DNA from: an uncultured Gammaproteobacteria bacterium
GTDB taxonomy: Bacteria > Pseudomonadota > Gammaproteobacteria > Arenicellales > Poriferihabitantaceae
Length of the DNA stretch: 64,000 bases
NCBI GenBank assembly: GCA_937992195.1
Contig: CALKKV010000022.1
Location: forward strand, 1 to 64,000
Reading direction: 5' to 3'
The notes below the pieces were generated by a model. That model saw nothing but the letters and a program-made list of their open reading frames with translations. It did not search any database and was not told the origin of the DNA. Shown here one piece after another: positions 1 to 7,624 of the stretch; the first letter of the stretch is position 1, and each line of letters starts with the position of its first letter. A program made the position numbers and the translations under genes.

Positions 1-402
1 CAAGATATGTCGAGATGCGAGATTGTCGGGCATGGTAGTCGCGATGATGGTTCCGGATATTTTCCTATCCCGCATCTCCTCAAGTGCCAATTGCAGCGCA
101 TTGGTGGCGATGCCGTTACCCCAATATTTTTTGCCCAGCCAGTAGCCAATCTCCAGAGGCAAATTTTCCTCGCGTCGAAAATACCCGATCGAACCCACCA
201 GGATATCGTTCCACCAGATGGCGAACGAGGCCATATCTTCAGAGTATGTTGATATGGCGATCGTTTTTTTGGTGCGAAACTCCTCGTAGGTAAGTGGATA
301 GGTAAGTCCACCGCCTGACATCCAGCTAACATCTTTGTCATTGCCCAGTGGGTACAAAGCCTTGATGTCCTCTTCGGTAATTGGTGTTATGTTTACTTCC
401 AC
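1..402 (-). CDS. GNAT family N-acetyltransferase, RimJ/RimL-like (3' part cut by window edge)
   Basis: The reverse strand reads 134 uninterrupted codons from a GTG at 402 to the window edge, so the C-terminus is missing. The protein resembles RimJ/RimL-type GNAT enzymes, which move an acetyl group from acetyl-CoA to an amine. The segment GYWLGKKYWGNGIATNAL matches the acetyl-CoA pyrophosphate-binding motif (K-x-x-x-G-x-G/A), and the preceding strand 'ILVGSIGYF' fits motif A geometry. The GTG is chosen because GAGGAG lies just upstream at good spacing; an in-frame ATG at 456 would add 18 residues of non-GNAT-like sequence. The substrate cannot be told. It diverges from a second GNAT gene at 816. 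Confidence 0.85.
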   Translation of the reverse strand, partial: MEVNITPITEEDIKALYPLGNDKDVSWMSGGGLTYPLTYEEFRTKKTIAISTYSEDMASFAIWWNDILVGSIGYFRREENLPLEIGYWLGKKYWGNGIATNALQLALEEMRDRKISGTIIATTMPDNLASRHIL

Positions 403-815
403 TACTGCTCCTCTATCAATCTCTGAACGGTGGGGAGGATCAGGGACATAAGTCATTAGTTCCAGCCCCAGTTTTGCGTCTCATCTGCTGCTTAACTAGG
501 CAACTAGGTAGTATAGACACTCATTTTCTAAAATCAAAAAGTACAGAGTAGTCCAGAGACAGTTAAGTCCTTTATGAATCAGCCAATAAACAAAACGCTG
601 CTGGGTCTTGAGTTATAAGTGACGGAAAAGGGCAACTTGAAGACAAAGTTAATTGTCTCTGTCATACTCAACTCGGCCATTCGTGTAAGCAATAATCAGC
701 GATTTCTGGAGTGCAATCTCTTTAAGGATGGGCGCAATTTTTCAACATTAAGTCGGAAAAGCTATTAACGCGATACCAATTGGCCTAACTTACTGTTCAA
801 GAAACGATAGCTCAC
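403..815. other. Gene-free stretch between two divergent GNAT genes
   Basis: About 410 AT-rich bases without a convincing coding frame on either strand. It must hold the promoters of the leftward GNAT gene and of the rightward gene at 816. I see no clear sigma-70 promoter, tRNA or long inverted repeat. A sequence near 784 resembles the simple-site half of an integron attC (GCCTAAC), but no matching GTTRRRY partner follows at the right distance. Confidence 0.6.
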
Positions 816-1328
816 ATGATTCCCGAACTAACCTCCCCACGATTGATCCTGCGAGCACCTTGCCAGGAAGACTTTCAAGTTTACAAATCTTTTTACGCTG
901 ATGCAGAGGCATCTAAATTTTATGGAGGGCCAATGTTAGCAAGTAGTGCCTGGAAACAGCTGGCGATGGAGATTGGGCACTGGCATTTAAAGGGCTACGG
1001 AATGTGGTCTATAGAATTACGTTCTACCAGAGAAATGGTAGGTGGTTGCGGATTTTGGTGGCCTAGTGGTTGGCCCAGGCCCGAATTGACCTGGTGGTTA
1101 ATAAAGTCGGCTCAGGGGGGTGGGTTGGCGACGGAGGCGTCTAATTTGGCAATTGACTTTGCATATCAAAACCTAAATTGGAACACGGTTGAAACGCACC
1201 TTGATGATGACAATGCAGCAGCACGTAAATTAGTTTTAAGGCTCCGTGGAACTATTCTAACTCGTGAGATTTTCCCTGATGGAATTGAAAGAAATGTGTA
1301 TACAATCCCATCGCCAAAGAATAACTAG
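816..1328 (+). CDS. GNAT family N-acetyltransferase
   Basis: A 170-residue protein of the RimJ/RimL-like GNAT type. It opens with the typical strand 'LTSPRLILRAP', and the acetyl-CoA-binding loop is at about residues 98-106 (AQGGGLATEA, usually G-x-G-Y-A-T-E-A). The C-terminal 'NAAARKLVLRLRG' corresponds to the N-x-A-S-x-R-V-x-E-K-x-G helix of the family. The function is acetyl transfer from acetyl-CoA to an unknown amine. Length is normal for the family and the frame is intact. It is isolated, with 400 bases before it and 147 after. Such genes are common in accessory DNA; the substrate cannot be predicted. Confidence 0.85.
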   Translation: MIPELTSPRLILRAPCQEDFQVYKSFYADAEASKFYGGPMLASSAWKQLAMEIGHWHLKGYGMWSIELRSTREMVGGCGFWWPSGWPRPELTWWLIKSAQGGGLATEASNLAIDFAYQNLNWNTVETHLDDDNAAARKLVLRLRGTILTREIFPDGIERNVYTIPSPKNN

Positions 1329-1364
1329 AAAAATACTTATCAATCAGTCTATAACATACTATGA

Positions 1365-1380
1365 ACTTTCGTTCGAAAGT
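1365..1380. terminator. Short hairpin after GNAT gene, possible terminator
   Basis: ACTTTC / GAAAGT form a six-base stem around a GTTC tetraloop (a seventh pair is possible), 37 bases after the GNAT stop. The sequence that follows is ATTTAT and not a clean T-run, so rho-independent termination is only a possibility. Confidence 0.35.
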
Positions 1381-1475
1381 ATTTATAAGAAGAAAAATCC
1401 TACCAATAACGGTCTTTAGTTCCATCCTCTATATTTCTTAGACCAAGCCTTCTTTGAGAAACCCATAATTCCCCA

Positions 1476-2390
1476 ATGTTAAAAAAAGAAATCCCATACA
1501 GTATCGTTGATGTATTTACGGACAAACTATTTCTAGGTAATCCTGTAGCGGTTATTCGAGACGGAACTGCGCTGTCACGTGATGAGATGCTTTCTATAGC
1601 TAAGGAGTTTGGTTTTTCAGAGACTACATTCATTCTACCGCCGAAAAATGAAAGCTCAGATGCTAATATCCGAATATTCACTCCTATTACGGAGATACCA
1701 TTCGCCGGTCATCCAAATATTGGTACGGCGTATGTCATAGCGACTCAGGATTCTGTTATTGTTGCTCCGTCTACCGACATCTTGGTTTTTGACGAGCTAG
1801 GAGGGAGTGTGACAGCTAGTTTGGTTAAGTCGAATGGTGAAATATCGGGTGCTAAGATACTTTCGCCGCAACCACTTAGTCTTCTCGGGCAGTGTTCTCC
1901 TAAATTAATAGCCGATTGCCTAAATGTGTCGCAAAGAAAATTATTAGGCTCTCGATTCTCGCCATGTGTGGCATCTGTAGGTCTACCGTTTGCGTTCGTT
2001 GAGATTGCTGATCTCGAAACCCTTTCGAATATTGAGTTAGATATATCAAGCTTTCGTAATGCAAAAGAAACTGGGCCGCAAACAGTAGACGGTTTTGCTA
2101 TTTGTGCGTTTGTCGTTCAAGAAGAGTTTGAGAATGCAATAGAACTACGGAGTAGGGTATTTTCACCTCTTGGAGTTCCACCTGAAGATCCTGCAACCGG
2201 TAGCGCATCTGGAGCATTAGCGGCTTTGCTAGCTCCAAACGAGAGAAAAGTAGTTTTTCGTGTCGACATTGAGCAAGGTGTAGAAATGGGGAGAGCGAGC
2301 AAAATATCGGTGAACATGGCGGCGAATAGCGATCTACCTGAAATTAGCGGCGACTGTGTTGGTGTAAGCAAAGGAGTTCTTTATTTGTAA
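1476..2390 (+). CDS. PhzF family isomerase/epimerase-like protein
   Basis: A 304-residue protein of the PhzF family (diaminopimelate-epimerase fold, two similar halves, cytoplasmic dimer). PhzF itself isomerises trans-2,3-dihydro-3-hydroxyanthranilate in phenazine synthesis; most relatives have unknown substrates. The N-terminus 'YSIVDVFTDKLFLGNPVAV' and the C-terminal 'EDPATGSASGAL' are family signatures. The proposed catalytic glutamate is present as E49 in 'FGFSET'. No phenazine genes are nearby, so a phenazine role is not supported. Length is slightly above the usual 260-300. The gene is flanked by other small accessory enzymes and looks independently transcribed. Confidence 0.9.
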   Translation: MLKKEIPYSIVDVFTDKLFLGNPVAVIRDGTALSRDEMLSIAKEFGFSETTFILPPKNESSDANIRIFTPITEIPFAGHPNIGTAYVIATQDSVIVAPSTDILVFDELGGSVTASLVKSNGEISGAKILSPQPLSLLGQCSPKLIADCLNVSQRKLLGSRFSPCVASVGLPFAFVEIADLETLSNIELDISSFRNAKETGPQTVDGFAICAFVVQEEFENAIELRSRVFSPLGVPPEDPATGSASGALAALLAPNERKVVFRVDIEQGVEMGRASKISVNMAANSDLPEISGDCVGVSKGVLYL

Positions 2391-2610
2391 GTCTCGGTTT
2401 TGAGCCTTGAGTGAGGCATCGATCAGACAAATGTCCACAAGGAATATCCTCAATCACCAATATTCCCTTTGGCCTTGATTCAAGGAAAGTGCCTCACTTC
2501 ATCGTGACAAGAACAGTCGCCGAGTTCCATAAATCGCTATTGGCTAATCCTGTGCTCACTCAACGGTTATTCCTTGCTTTCGCGCCAAGATACCCATTGT
2601 TGCAGCAATT
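2391..2610. other. Gene-free spacer before VOC gene
   Basis: A 220-base gap. A 72-codon frame covers part of it, but it has no ribosome binding site and a composition unlike protein. No hairpin with a T-run was found. Confidence 0.5.
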
Positions 2611-2988
2611 ATGTCTCTCGTCACGTTAGATAAAACGATTACAATCGCCATGTCCGTTCGGGACCGTCACCATAGTGCGGAATGGTTTAGTGAGAAGCTA
2701 GGCTTCAAACTCCTCCATCACATCGATGAAGCCGGGTGGAGCGAGATGCTGACCAAAACTGACGGCGTTACTTTAGGCTTAGGTGAACAGTCCGAACCTA
2801 CTCCCGGCAATACGGTTCCCGTATTTGGCGTCTCTGATATTGTTATAGCTCGTAAAAACCTTGAAGCAGCAGATGTTAAATTTGACGGGAAGACAGAAAC
2901 TGTAGAAGGGATGGTTAGCACTGCAACATTTTATGATCCTGATGGCAATGCATTGATGTTGGCACAAGATTTATCTGGTGAAAGCTGA
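2611..2988 (+). CDS. VOC (glyoxalase/bleomycin resistance/dioxygenase) family protein
   Basis: A 125-residue single-domain protein of the vicinal oxygen chelate superfamily. The opening 'TIAMSVRDRHHSAEWFSEKLGF' pattern, a central glutamate in 'TLGLGEQ' and the closing 'YDPDGNALMLAQ' give the two beta-alpha-beta-beta-beta modules. Members bind a divalent metal and act as glyoxalases, dioxygenases or drug-binding resistance proteins; none can be chosen here. The ribosome binding site is weak, and a second in-frame ATG at about 2650 would cut into the first strand, so the first ATG is preferred. It converges on the PPK2 gene. Confidence 0.85.
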   Translation: MSLVTLDKTITIAMSVRDRHHSAEWFSEKLGFKLLHHIDEAGWSEMLTKTDGVTLGLGEQSEPTPGNTVPVFGVSDIVIARKNLEAADVKFDGKTETVEGMVSTATFYDPDGNALMLAQDLSGES

Positions 2989-3163
2989 AAAGTATTTGGT
3001 AGCATGTCGTTAAAGATCTAAATTCAATTGGGCTAATCCTCACCATCTGACTGACTCTTATGGGCAAAACTCGGACAGCCACTGTACGACTTTATCGAAT
3101 CTAGATAAGTAGATTTGTAAGATCAAGTTCAAACTTATAGCTTAGCAAACCGAACAATAAAGC

Positions 3164-4084
3164 TTACTCGGCTTCTAGCTGTGCTCTCCACTCATCGAAT
3201 CGTTCCAGGTTTCTCGGGTCGGGCTTTGGGTAGTTCATATCCAACGAAGAAATGGTTTCGATAATTGTATTCGCGATTTGTAAGCGTGCATAAGGTTTGT
3301 TGTCTGCCGGAATCGCATACCAAGGTGCGTGTTCGATGGAAGTTGCGTTCAGCATAGATTCGTAGCAATCCATATAAGCATCCCAATGCTGTCTCTCGGC
3401 GACATCCGACGATGAGAATTTCCAGTTCTTTTTAGGGTTGTCGAGTCTTTCCATAAAGCGTCTTTTTTGTTCTTCCTTGGAAACGTTTAACCAGAACTTT
3501 AAGATAACGGTACCGTTATTGGCCAGATGGGTTTCGCTGTCGCGAATAGACTTGAGACGGCTGTCCCAAAATTCATCTGTATCAACATCGCCAATGAGGC
3601 GCTGTGCTCCTAAATACTCAGGGTGGACGCGAACAACAAGCACCTCTTCGTAATGGCTCCTGTTGAAAATACCGATACGGCCACGTTCCGGCAACCTGCG
3701 CGCGCTGCGCCAGAGAAAGTCATGGTCCAGTTCTTCGCTCGAAGGTTGTTTGAAACTAAACACCTGACAGCCCGCAGGATTTACCCCGCGCATAACGGTT
3801 CGAATGGTGCTGTCTTTTCCGGCGGCATCCATAGCTTGAAAAACCAACAGAACCGAATATTTATTGTGCGCATACAACATGCGCTGCAGCTCATACAGCT
3901 TATCGTTCGCCCGCGATAGTTGCTTTTTAAGTTGTTTGTCCGAGTCTATTTCTCCAGAGGGCGCAGTGCTGGCGGTGTCAACTCGAAAGGACTGATCGTA
4001 GGGAACGCGAAATTGCGAGGGAAATTGCGTGTGTTTCATAACCGATCTTATAGCGTTATTTGATTGCGTATCATATACCTTCAT
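3164..4084 (-). CDS. Polyphosphate kinase 2 (PPK2) family protein
   Basis: A 306-residue PPK2-type kinase that moves phosphate between polyphosphate and nucleotides (usually polyP to ADP or AMP). Walker A is at residues 84-92 (AMDAAGKDS), Walker B at about 136-140 (IGIFN) followed by 'RSHYEEVLVVRVHPE', and a basic lid 'NWKFSSSDVAER' follows. The 'NRSHYEEV' version resembles the class III branch that can phosphorylate AMP and ADP, but this subclass call is an inference. The first ATG (4084) and another 15 codons in are both possible starts. It is transcribed away from the DUF192 gene across a 59-base divergent gap. No ppk1 or ppx is nearby. Confidence 0.92.
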   Translation of the reverse strand: MKVYDTQSNNAIRSVMKHTQFPSQFRVPYDQSFRVDTASTAPSGEIDSDKQLKKQLSRANDKLYELQRMLYAHNKYSVLLVFQAMDAAGKDSTIRTVMRGVNPAGCQVFSFKQPSSEELDHDFLWRSARRLPERGRIGIFNRSHYEEVLVVRVHPEYLGAQRLIGDVDTDEFWDSRLKSIRDSETHLANNGTVILKFWLNVSKEEQKRRFMERLDNPKKNWKFSSSDVAERQHWDAYMDCYESMLNATSIEHAPWYAIPADNKPYARLQIANTIIETISSLDMNYPKPDPRNLERFDEWRAQLEAE

Positions 4085-4143
4085 AGAGGTCTGATTGAAG
4101 TCATACTATTGGCAATCAGAGTGGATTACGCTACCTTTATGAT

Positions 4144-4752
4144 ATGAATAATACAAATAGATCTCGAGTCAGCTGGTTTCATAACTTTGCCGTGGTTGAA
4201 AACGTCAGCTCTCAACTCAAAGCGTTTCGTGGACAGCATCGGTTTGATAAGAAATGGTTCCAACTAAAGCACTTCGTTATTTTATATGCGCTCGTGCATC
4301 TGCTGTTTGTTCCAATGGCGGCAGATGCTGCAGAGTGTGTCGATTCTACAGAGGGAATAGATTCGATGGACCGAATTACCATAACGTTACTCAATGATCA
4401 GGGTAAGCCAATCGAGCTTTCTGTTCTATTGGCGGACGATGCTTTTGAGAGAGCGGCCGGGTTTCAATCCGTCTGTCCCGAAGTTATTGATAAGACATTG
4501 ATTCTATTTCGTTATCCAACCTCGATAGAAGGCAAGTTTCATATGCAGAATGTTCATGCCCCGCTAGATATCGTTTTTTTTGCAGCGAATGGACGCTTTC
4601 TGAAATATGAAAAAATGGAAACCTATACCGAGGACTCTCAGCCTCTGTATGGCCCTGGGAGGCCTTTTCAATATGCGCTGGAAGCGCCAGTAGGGTTTTT
4701 TGCTGAACATGGTGTTTCTGGTTTTCCAAGCCAGCTTGTGCTCAAACCATGA
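4144..4752 (+). CDS. DUF192 family exported protein
   Basis: A 202-residue frame whose last ~120 residues form a DUF192 domain, seen in 'ADDAFERAAGFQSV' (a variant of the R-x-x-G-x-M-x-R motif), 'FHMQNVHAPLDIVFF' and a C-terminal 'LEAPVGFFAEHGV'. DUF192 proteins are small secreted or periplasmic beta proteins of unknown function. A hydrophobic stretch at about residues 42-60 ending in 'AADAAEC' looks like a signal peptide, but the ~40 residues before it are unusually long and polar. The true start may be an internal codon, for example the GTG near 4191. The next gene starts 19 bases later, suggesting co-transcription. Confidence 0.75.
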   Translation: MNNTNRSRVSWFHNFAVVENVSSQLKAFRGQHRFDKKWFQLKHFVILYALVHLLFVPMAADAAECVDSTEGIDSMDRITITLLNDQGKPIELSVLLADDAFERAAGFQSVCPEVIDKTLILFRYPTSIEGKFHMQNVHAPLDIVFFAANGRFLKYEKMETYTEDSQPLYGPGRPFQYALEAPVGFFAEHGVSGFPSQLVLKP

Positions 4753-4771
4753 CCAATCTTTGATCGCGGAC

Positions 4772-6727
4772 ATGCAGAAAAAAACAACAGCCCCGTATGG
4801 GGAGTGGCAAAGCCCAGTTTCCATAGTAGATATATTTCGTCAGCCTGCGTCACCGTCTTATCCTTTTCGATGGCGAGATAGCTTGTTTTGGCTGCAGTCC
4901 TTACCTGATGAAGGGGGGCGAGTGGCGCTTATGCAATGCAACGAGCTAGATGTGTCCAACATAAAGTGTATTACCCCAAAGAATTTTAATATTCGGTCTC
5001 GTGTTCACGAATATGGGGGACGTTGCTTTTGTGTTCAGGGCGACGAGATTGTATTCAATAATTTTGCGGATGGTCGGTTGTATCGGCAGTCGTTGGCTTC
5101 TGGAAGTGCGCCAGTGGCAATTACTTCCGAAGATGACGATTGTGTAGGCTTTGCCGATATCAAAACTATTGTTGGTAAGTCACAGTTAGTCGCGGTAACT
5201 GAACGAGTTGTTGAAAATCGGGAAAATCGAAATTCATTGGTAGTGATTGACCAAGGCCGTTCAACTGATACGGTGTATGAAATTGTTGCAGGCAGTGACT
5301 TTTACGCATGCCCGGTCGTATCTCCTCGAGGCGATAAACTTGCGTGGTTCGAATGGGATCATCCAGGCATGCCGTGGGATCAAACGCGAGTAGGCCAGTG
5401 TAGATTGATAATCAACGGACAGAATAAGGATGAATACGCAACTATTTCCGATAAAGAGGTGGTCGTAGATGCTCCCAACTGTGCAGTTAGCCAGCTTGGA
5501 TATCTAGCGGATGGCTCTCTGGTTTATGCCCGTGATAGTGATCATGATAACTGGAGCAATCTGTATCTAAATCTAGATAATAAAGAGTCTCGACTGACTC
5601 ATTTGGAAGCAGAGTTTGGGCAAGCTCACTGGGTCTTTGGTCAATGTCGTTGGGTGGAAGTGAAAAACCAATTTGTCTATGCGATTGCTACTGCCCACGA
5701 AGGAGATGCGCTTTACCGAATCAATATTAGAGAGCCTGGAGAGATTGAATTGGTTTTAAGTGAAGCCAGTATCGTTCATCTCAACTACACAGAGGGTAAG
5801 ATCCAATGTGTGGTTAGTCCTGATAATCATGATGCGGGTATTTTGGAGATCGATCCAAACGACAATAGCTTTAGACATATAGGCCACCGACAATCTGATA
5901 AGCCATACGAGCACTGCTGTAAGCCTATTGCTTTTAGCTGCGACACGCGGGATGGCGAAAAGACATATGGCTACTTGTATCGGCCTTATAATCCGCTGTT
6001 TTCTGCTCCTGAAAATACGCGTCCTCCGCTAATTGTGATGGTGCATGGAGGGCCAACCAGTCGCACTGATAAGGCATATCAACCTCTAAAACAATACTTT
6101 GCATCAGTGGGGTTTGCGGTGCTGGATATAAACCATCGCGGCAGTACCGGTTATGGTCGAGCATATCGACAACGTTTGCTTGGACGCTGGGGGGAAGTAG
6201 ACGCGCTGGATATCGCAGATGCCATTGACTATCTGATCAAAGAAGATGAAGTGGATAAAGACTTTGTTTTTATTCGCGGCGGCAGTGCAGGAGGGTACGC
6301 CGTACTTCGTGCACTAACCGAGTATCCTGACGTGTTTGCTGGGGGCGCGTGCTACTACGGCATTGGTAACTTGATAACCCTCTCTGAAATTACCCATAAA
6401 TTTGAATCTCGATATACTGATATGTTGATCGGTGAACCATACAGCCGCGAACAGTCACAACAGCCGACAAGTCGATATCGTACTCGCTCTCCAATCTTTC
6501 ATATGGATAAGCTCACCGCACCGATTATTCTTTTTCAGGGATTGCTGGATAAAGTCGTGCCGCCAGAGGTTACTAAAGAGGTTGTGCAGCTTTTAGAATC
6601 TCGGAAAATTCCACACCAATATCAAGAATACGGTGATGAAGGGCATGGGTTTCGGAATGCTGCGAATCGGGTAGATTCTCTGGAGCGTGAAACGCGGTTT
6701 TTCATTGATATACTGGGCAAACCATGA
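4772..6727 (+). CDS. S9 family (prolyl oligopeptidase/acylaminoacyl peptidase-like) serine peptidase
   Basis: A 651-residue protein with an N-terminal beta-propeller and a C-terminal alpha/beta-hydrolase domain. Visible catalytic features are the nucleophile S505 in GGSAGGYA, D593 in 'QGLLDKVVPP' and H625 in 'DEGHGF'; 'MVHGGPTSR' supplies the oxyanion region. Such enzymes cleave short peptides or remove acylated N-terminal residues in the cytoplasm. The open frame reaches back to 4700, inside the DUF192 gene. The ATG at 4772 is preferred because it lies 19 bases after that gene and gives the normal family N-terminus. The stop overlaps the hflD start in ATGA, so the two are probably translationally coupled. 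Confidence 0.92.
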   Translation: MQKKTTAPYGEWQSPVSIVDIFRQPASPSYPFRWRDSLFWLQSLPDEGGRVALMQCNELDVSNIKCITPKNFNIRSRVHEYGGRCFCVQGDEIVFNNFADGRLYRQSLASGSAPVAITSEDDDCVGFADIKTIVGKSQLVAVTERVVENRENRNSLVVIDQGRSTDTVYEIVAGSDFYACPVVSPRGDKLAWFEWDHPGMPWDQTRVGQCRLIINGQNKDEYATISDKEVVVDAPNCAVSQLGYLADGSLVYARDSDHDNWSNLYLNLDNKESRLTHLEAEFGQAHWVFGQCRWVEVKNQFVYAIATAHEGDALYRINIREPGEIELVLSEASIVHLNYTEGKIQCVVSPDNHDAGILEIDPNDNSFRHIGHRQSDKPYEHCCKPIAFSCDTRDGEKTYGYLYRPYNPLFSAPENTRPPLIVMVHGGPTSRTDKAYQPLKQYFASVGFAVLDINHRGSTGYGRAYRQRLLGRWGEVDALDIADAIDYLIKEDEVDKDFVFIRGGSAGGYAVLRALTEYPDVFAGGACYYGIGNLITLSEITHKFESRYTDMLIGEPYSREQSQQPTSRYRTRSPIFHMDKLTAPIILFQGLLDKVVPPEVTKEVVQLLESRKIPHQYQEYGDEGHGFRNAANRVDSLERETRFFIDILGKP

Positions 6728-7389
6728 TTTCACGTATTTTGTCTCCACCCGACCGGCAACAGGTTATCGCCCTTGGAGGCGTTTTCCAGGGAGCGATGTT
6801 GGTCTACCAGCTCGCGAATAAACCTTCTTGCGACGAACAGGCGCTGAAGTTTTCGATTGCGAGTTTGCTACGTACGGAAGCAAACTCTGTCGAGGCGGTG
6901 TTTTCAGAAGTAGGAGGAGTGCGCATGGGATGCGATGTGGTTTATCAAGTGCTCTCTGGAAAACTTGGGACTTTATCCAGACCCTTATTCCAATACGCTA
7001 TCGCAATGCATCAGTTGGCAATGAAACTATCGGCATTGCCCCATCATGGGGATGTGATCAATCAACGACTGGTGGAGATTTCTGCCCGCTATCCTGACGA
7101 TGAAGATGGCGAAAATCAGGCGCTAAGCAATGACGTGTCGGCGCTAAATGACGCTTGCGAAGAGTTGGCAGGGCTCTATGCTAAAACTTTGAGCACGATG
7201 GAACCCCGAATTATGGTGCAGGGGAGCGAAGGGAGATTGAGTAATCCGGTAATTGTCAACAGGGTTCGCAGCAGCCTTTTCGCAGGAGTGCGAGCGGCTT
7301 TTTTGTGGCAACAATTGGGGGGGAAGCGCTGGCATCTTATGCTGCACCGCCGTCATTATCAAAATATGGCCAGGAGACTATCGGCGTAA
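6724..7389 (+). CDS. hflD: HflD, high-frequency-lysogenization protein homolog
   Basis: A 221-residue protein matching HflD (YcfC), a membrane-associated helical protein of gammaproteobacteria; in E. coli it binds the lambda CII protein and eases lysogeny, and its host role is unclear. Supporting segments are 'ALGGVFQGAMLVYQLA' near the N-terminus and the C-terminal 'RIMVQGSEGRLSNP', 'SSLFAGVRAAFLWQQLGG' and 'LMLHRR'. Length agrees with the family (about 210). In most relatives hflD follows mnmA and precedes purB; here it overlaps the stop of an S9 peptidase and neither partner is present. Confidence 0.9.
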   Translation: MISRILSPPDRQQVIALGGVFQGAMLVYQLANKPSCDEQALKFSIASLLRTEANSVEAVFSEVGGVRMGCDVVYQVLSGKLGTLSRPLFQYAIAMHQLAMKLSALPHHGDVINQRLVEISARYPDDEDGENQALSNDVSALNDACEELAGLYAKTLSTMEPRIMVQGSEGRLSNPVIVNRVRSSLFAGVRAAFLWQQLGGKRWHLMLHRRHYQNMARRLSA

Positions 7390-7624
7390 GCGCTGAACCC
7401 TGCGTTCAGTCAACTGTCGATTGATACGAGTTCTAGCCATTATTTGAACGCTAGATTAACGATTCCTGGAAAGATATTCTGGTCTGGATTCTAGGGGTTA
7501 CCGTGTGTAGATCGTCAGATAGCGATTCTTCGATGGATTAGCAGGGTTTGCTGTAGAATTGAGCCTGCTTCCGAGCTGGTGCAGCACCTTGATTTTGTTG
7601 CGATTTACTAAGAGAGACTAGACC
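7390..7624. promoter_or_regulatory. Upstream region of fadE
   Basis: A 235-base gap that ends one transcription unit and must carry the fadE promoter. A TAGAAT hexamer near 7552 could be a -10 element, without a good -35. A small hairpin CTGAAC / GTTCAG (7393-7409) follows hflD without a T-run. I do not recognise a FadR or PsrA operator. Confidence 0.35.

Noticed and set aside
784-790. GCCTAAC, resembling half of an integron attC site, near GNAT/PhzF/VOC genes
   Set aside because: No GTTRRRY core site or imperfect palindrome is found within about 150 bases, and gaps between the other genes also lack paired sites.
1476-2390. Part of a phenazine biosynthesis cluster
   Set aside because: The PhzF-like gene has no phzA-G neighbours; the family is broad and mostly unrelated to phenazines.
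2411-2629. 72-codon plus-strand frame between PhzF-like and VOC genes
   Set aside because: No ribosome binding site, no family resemblance, and it overlaps the better supported VOC start.
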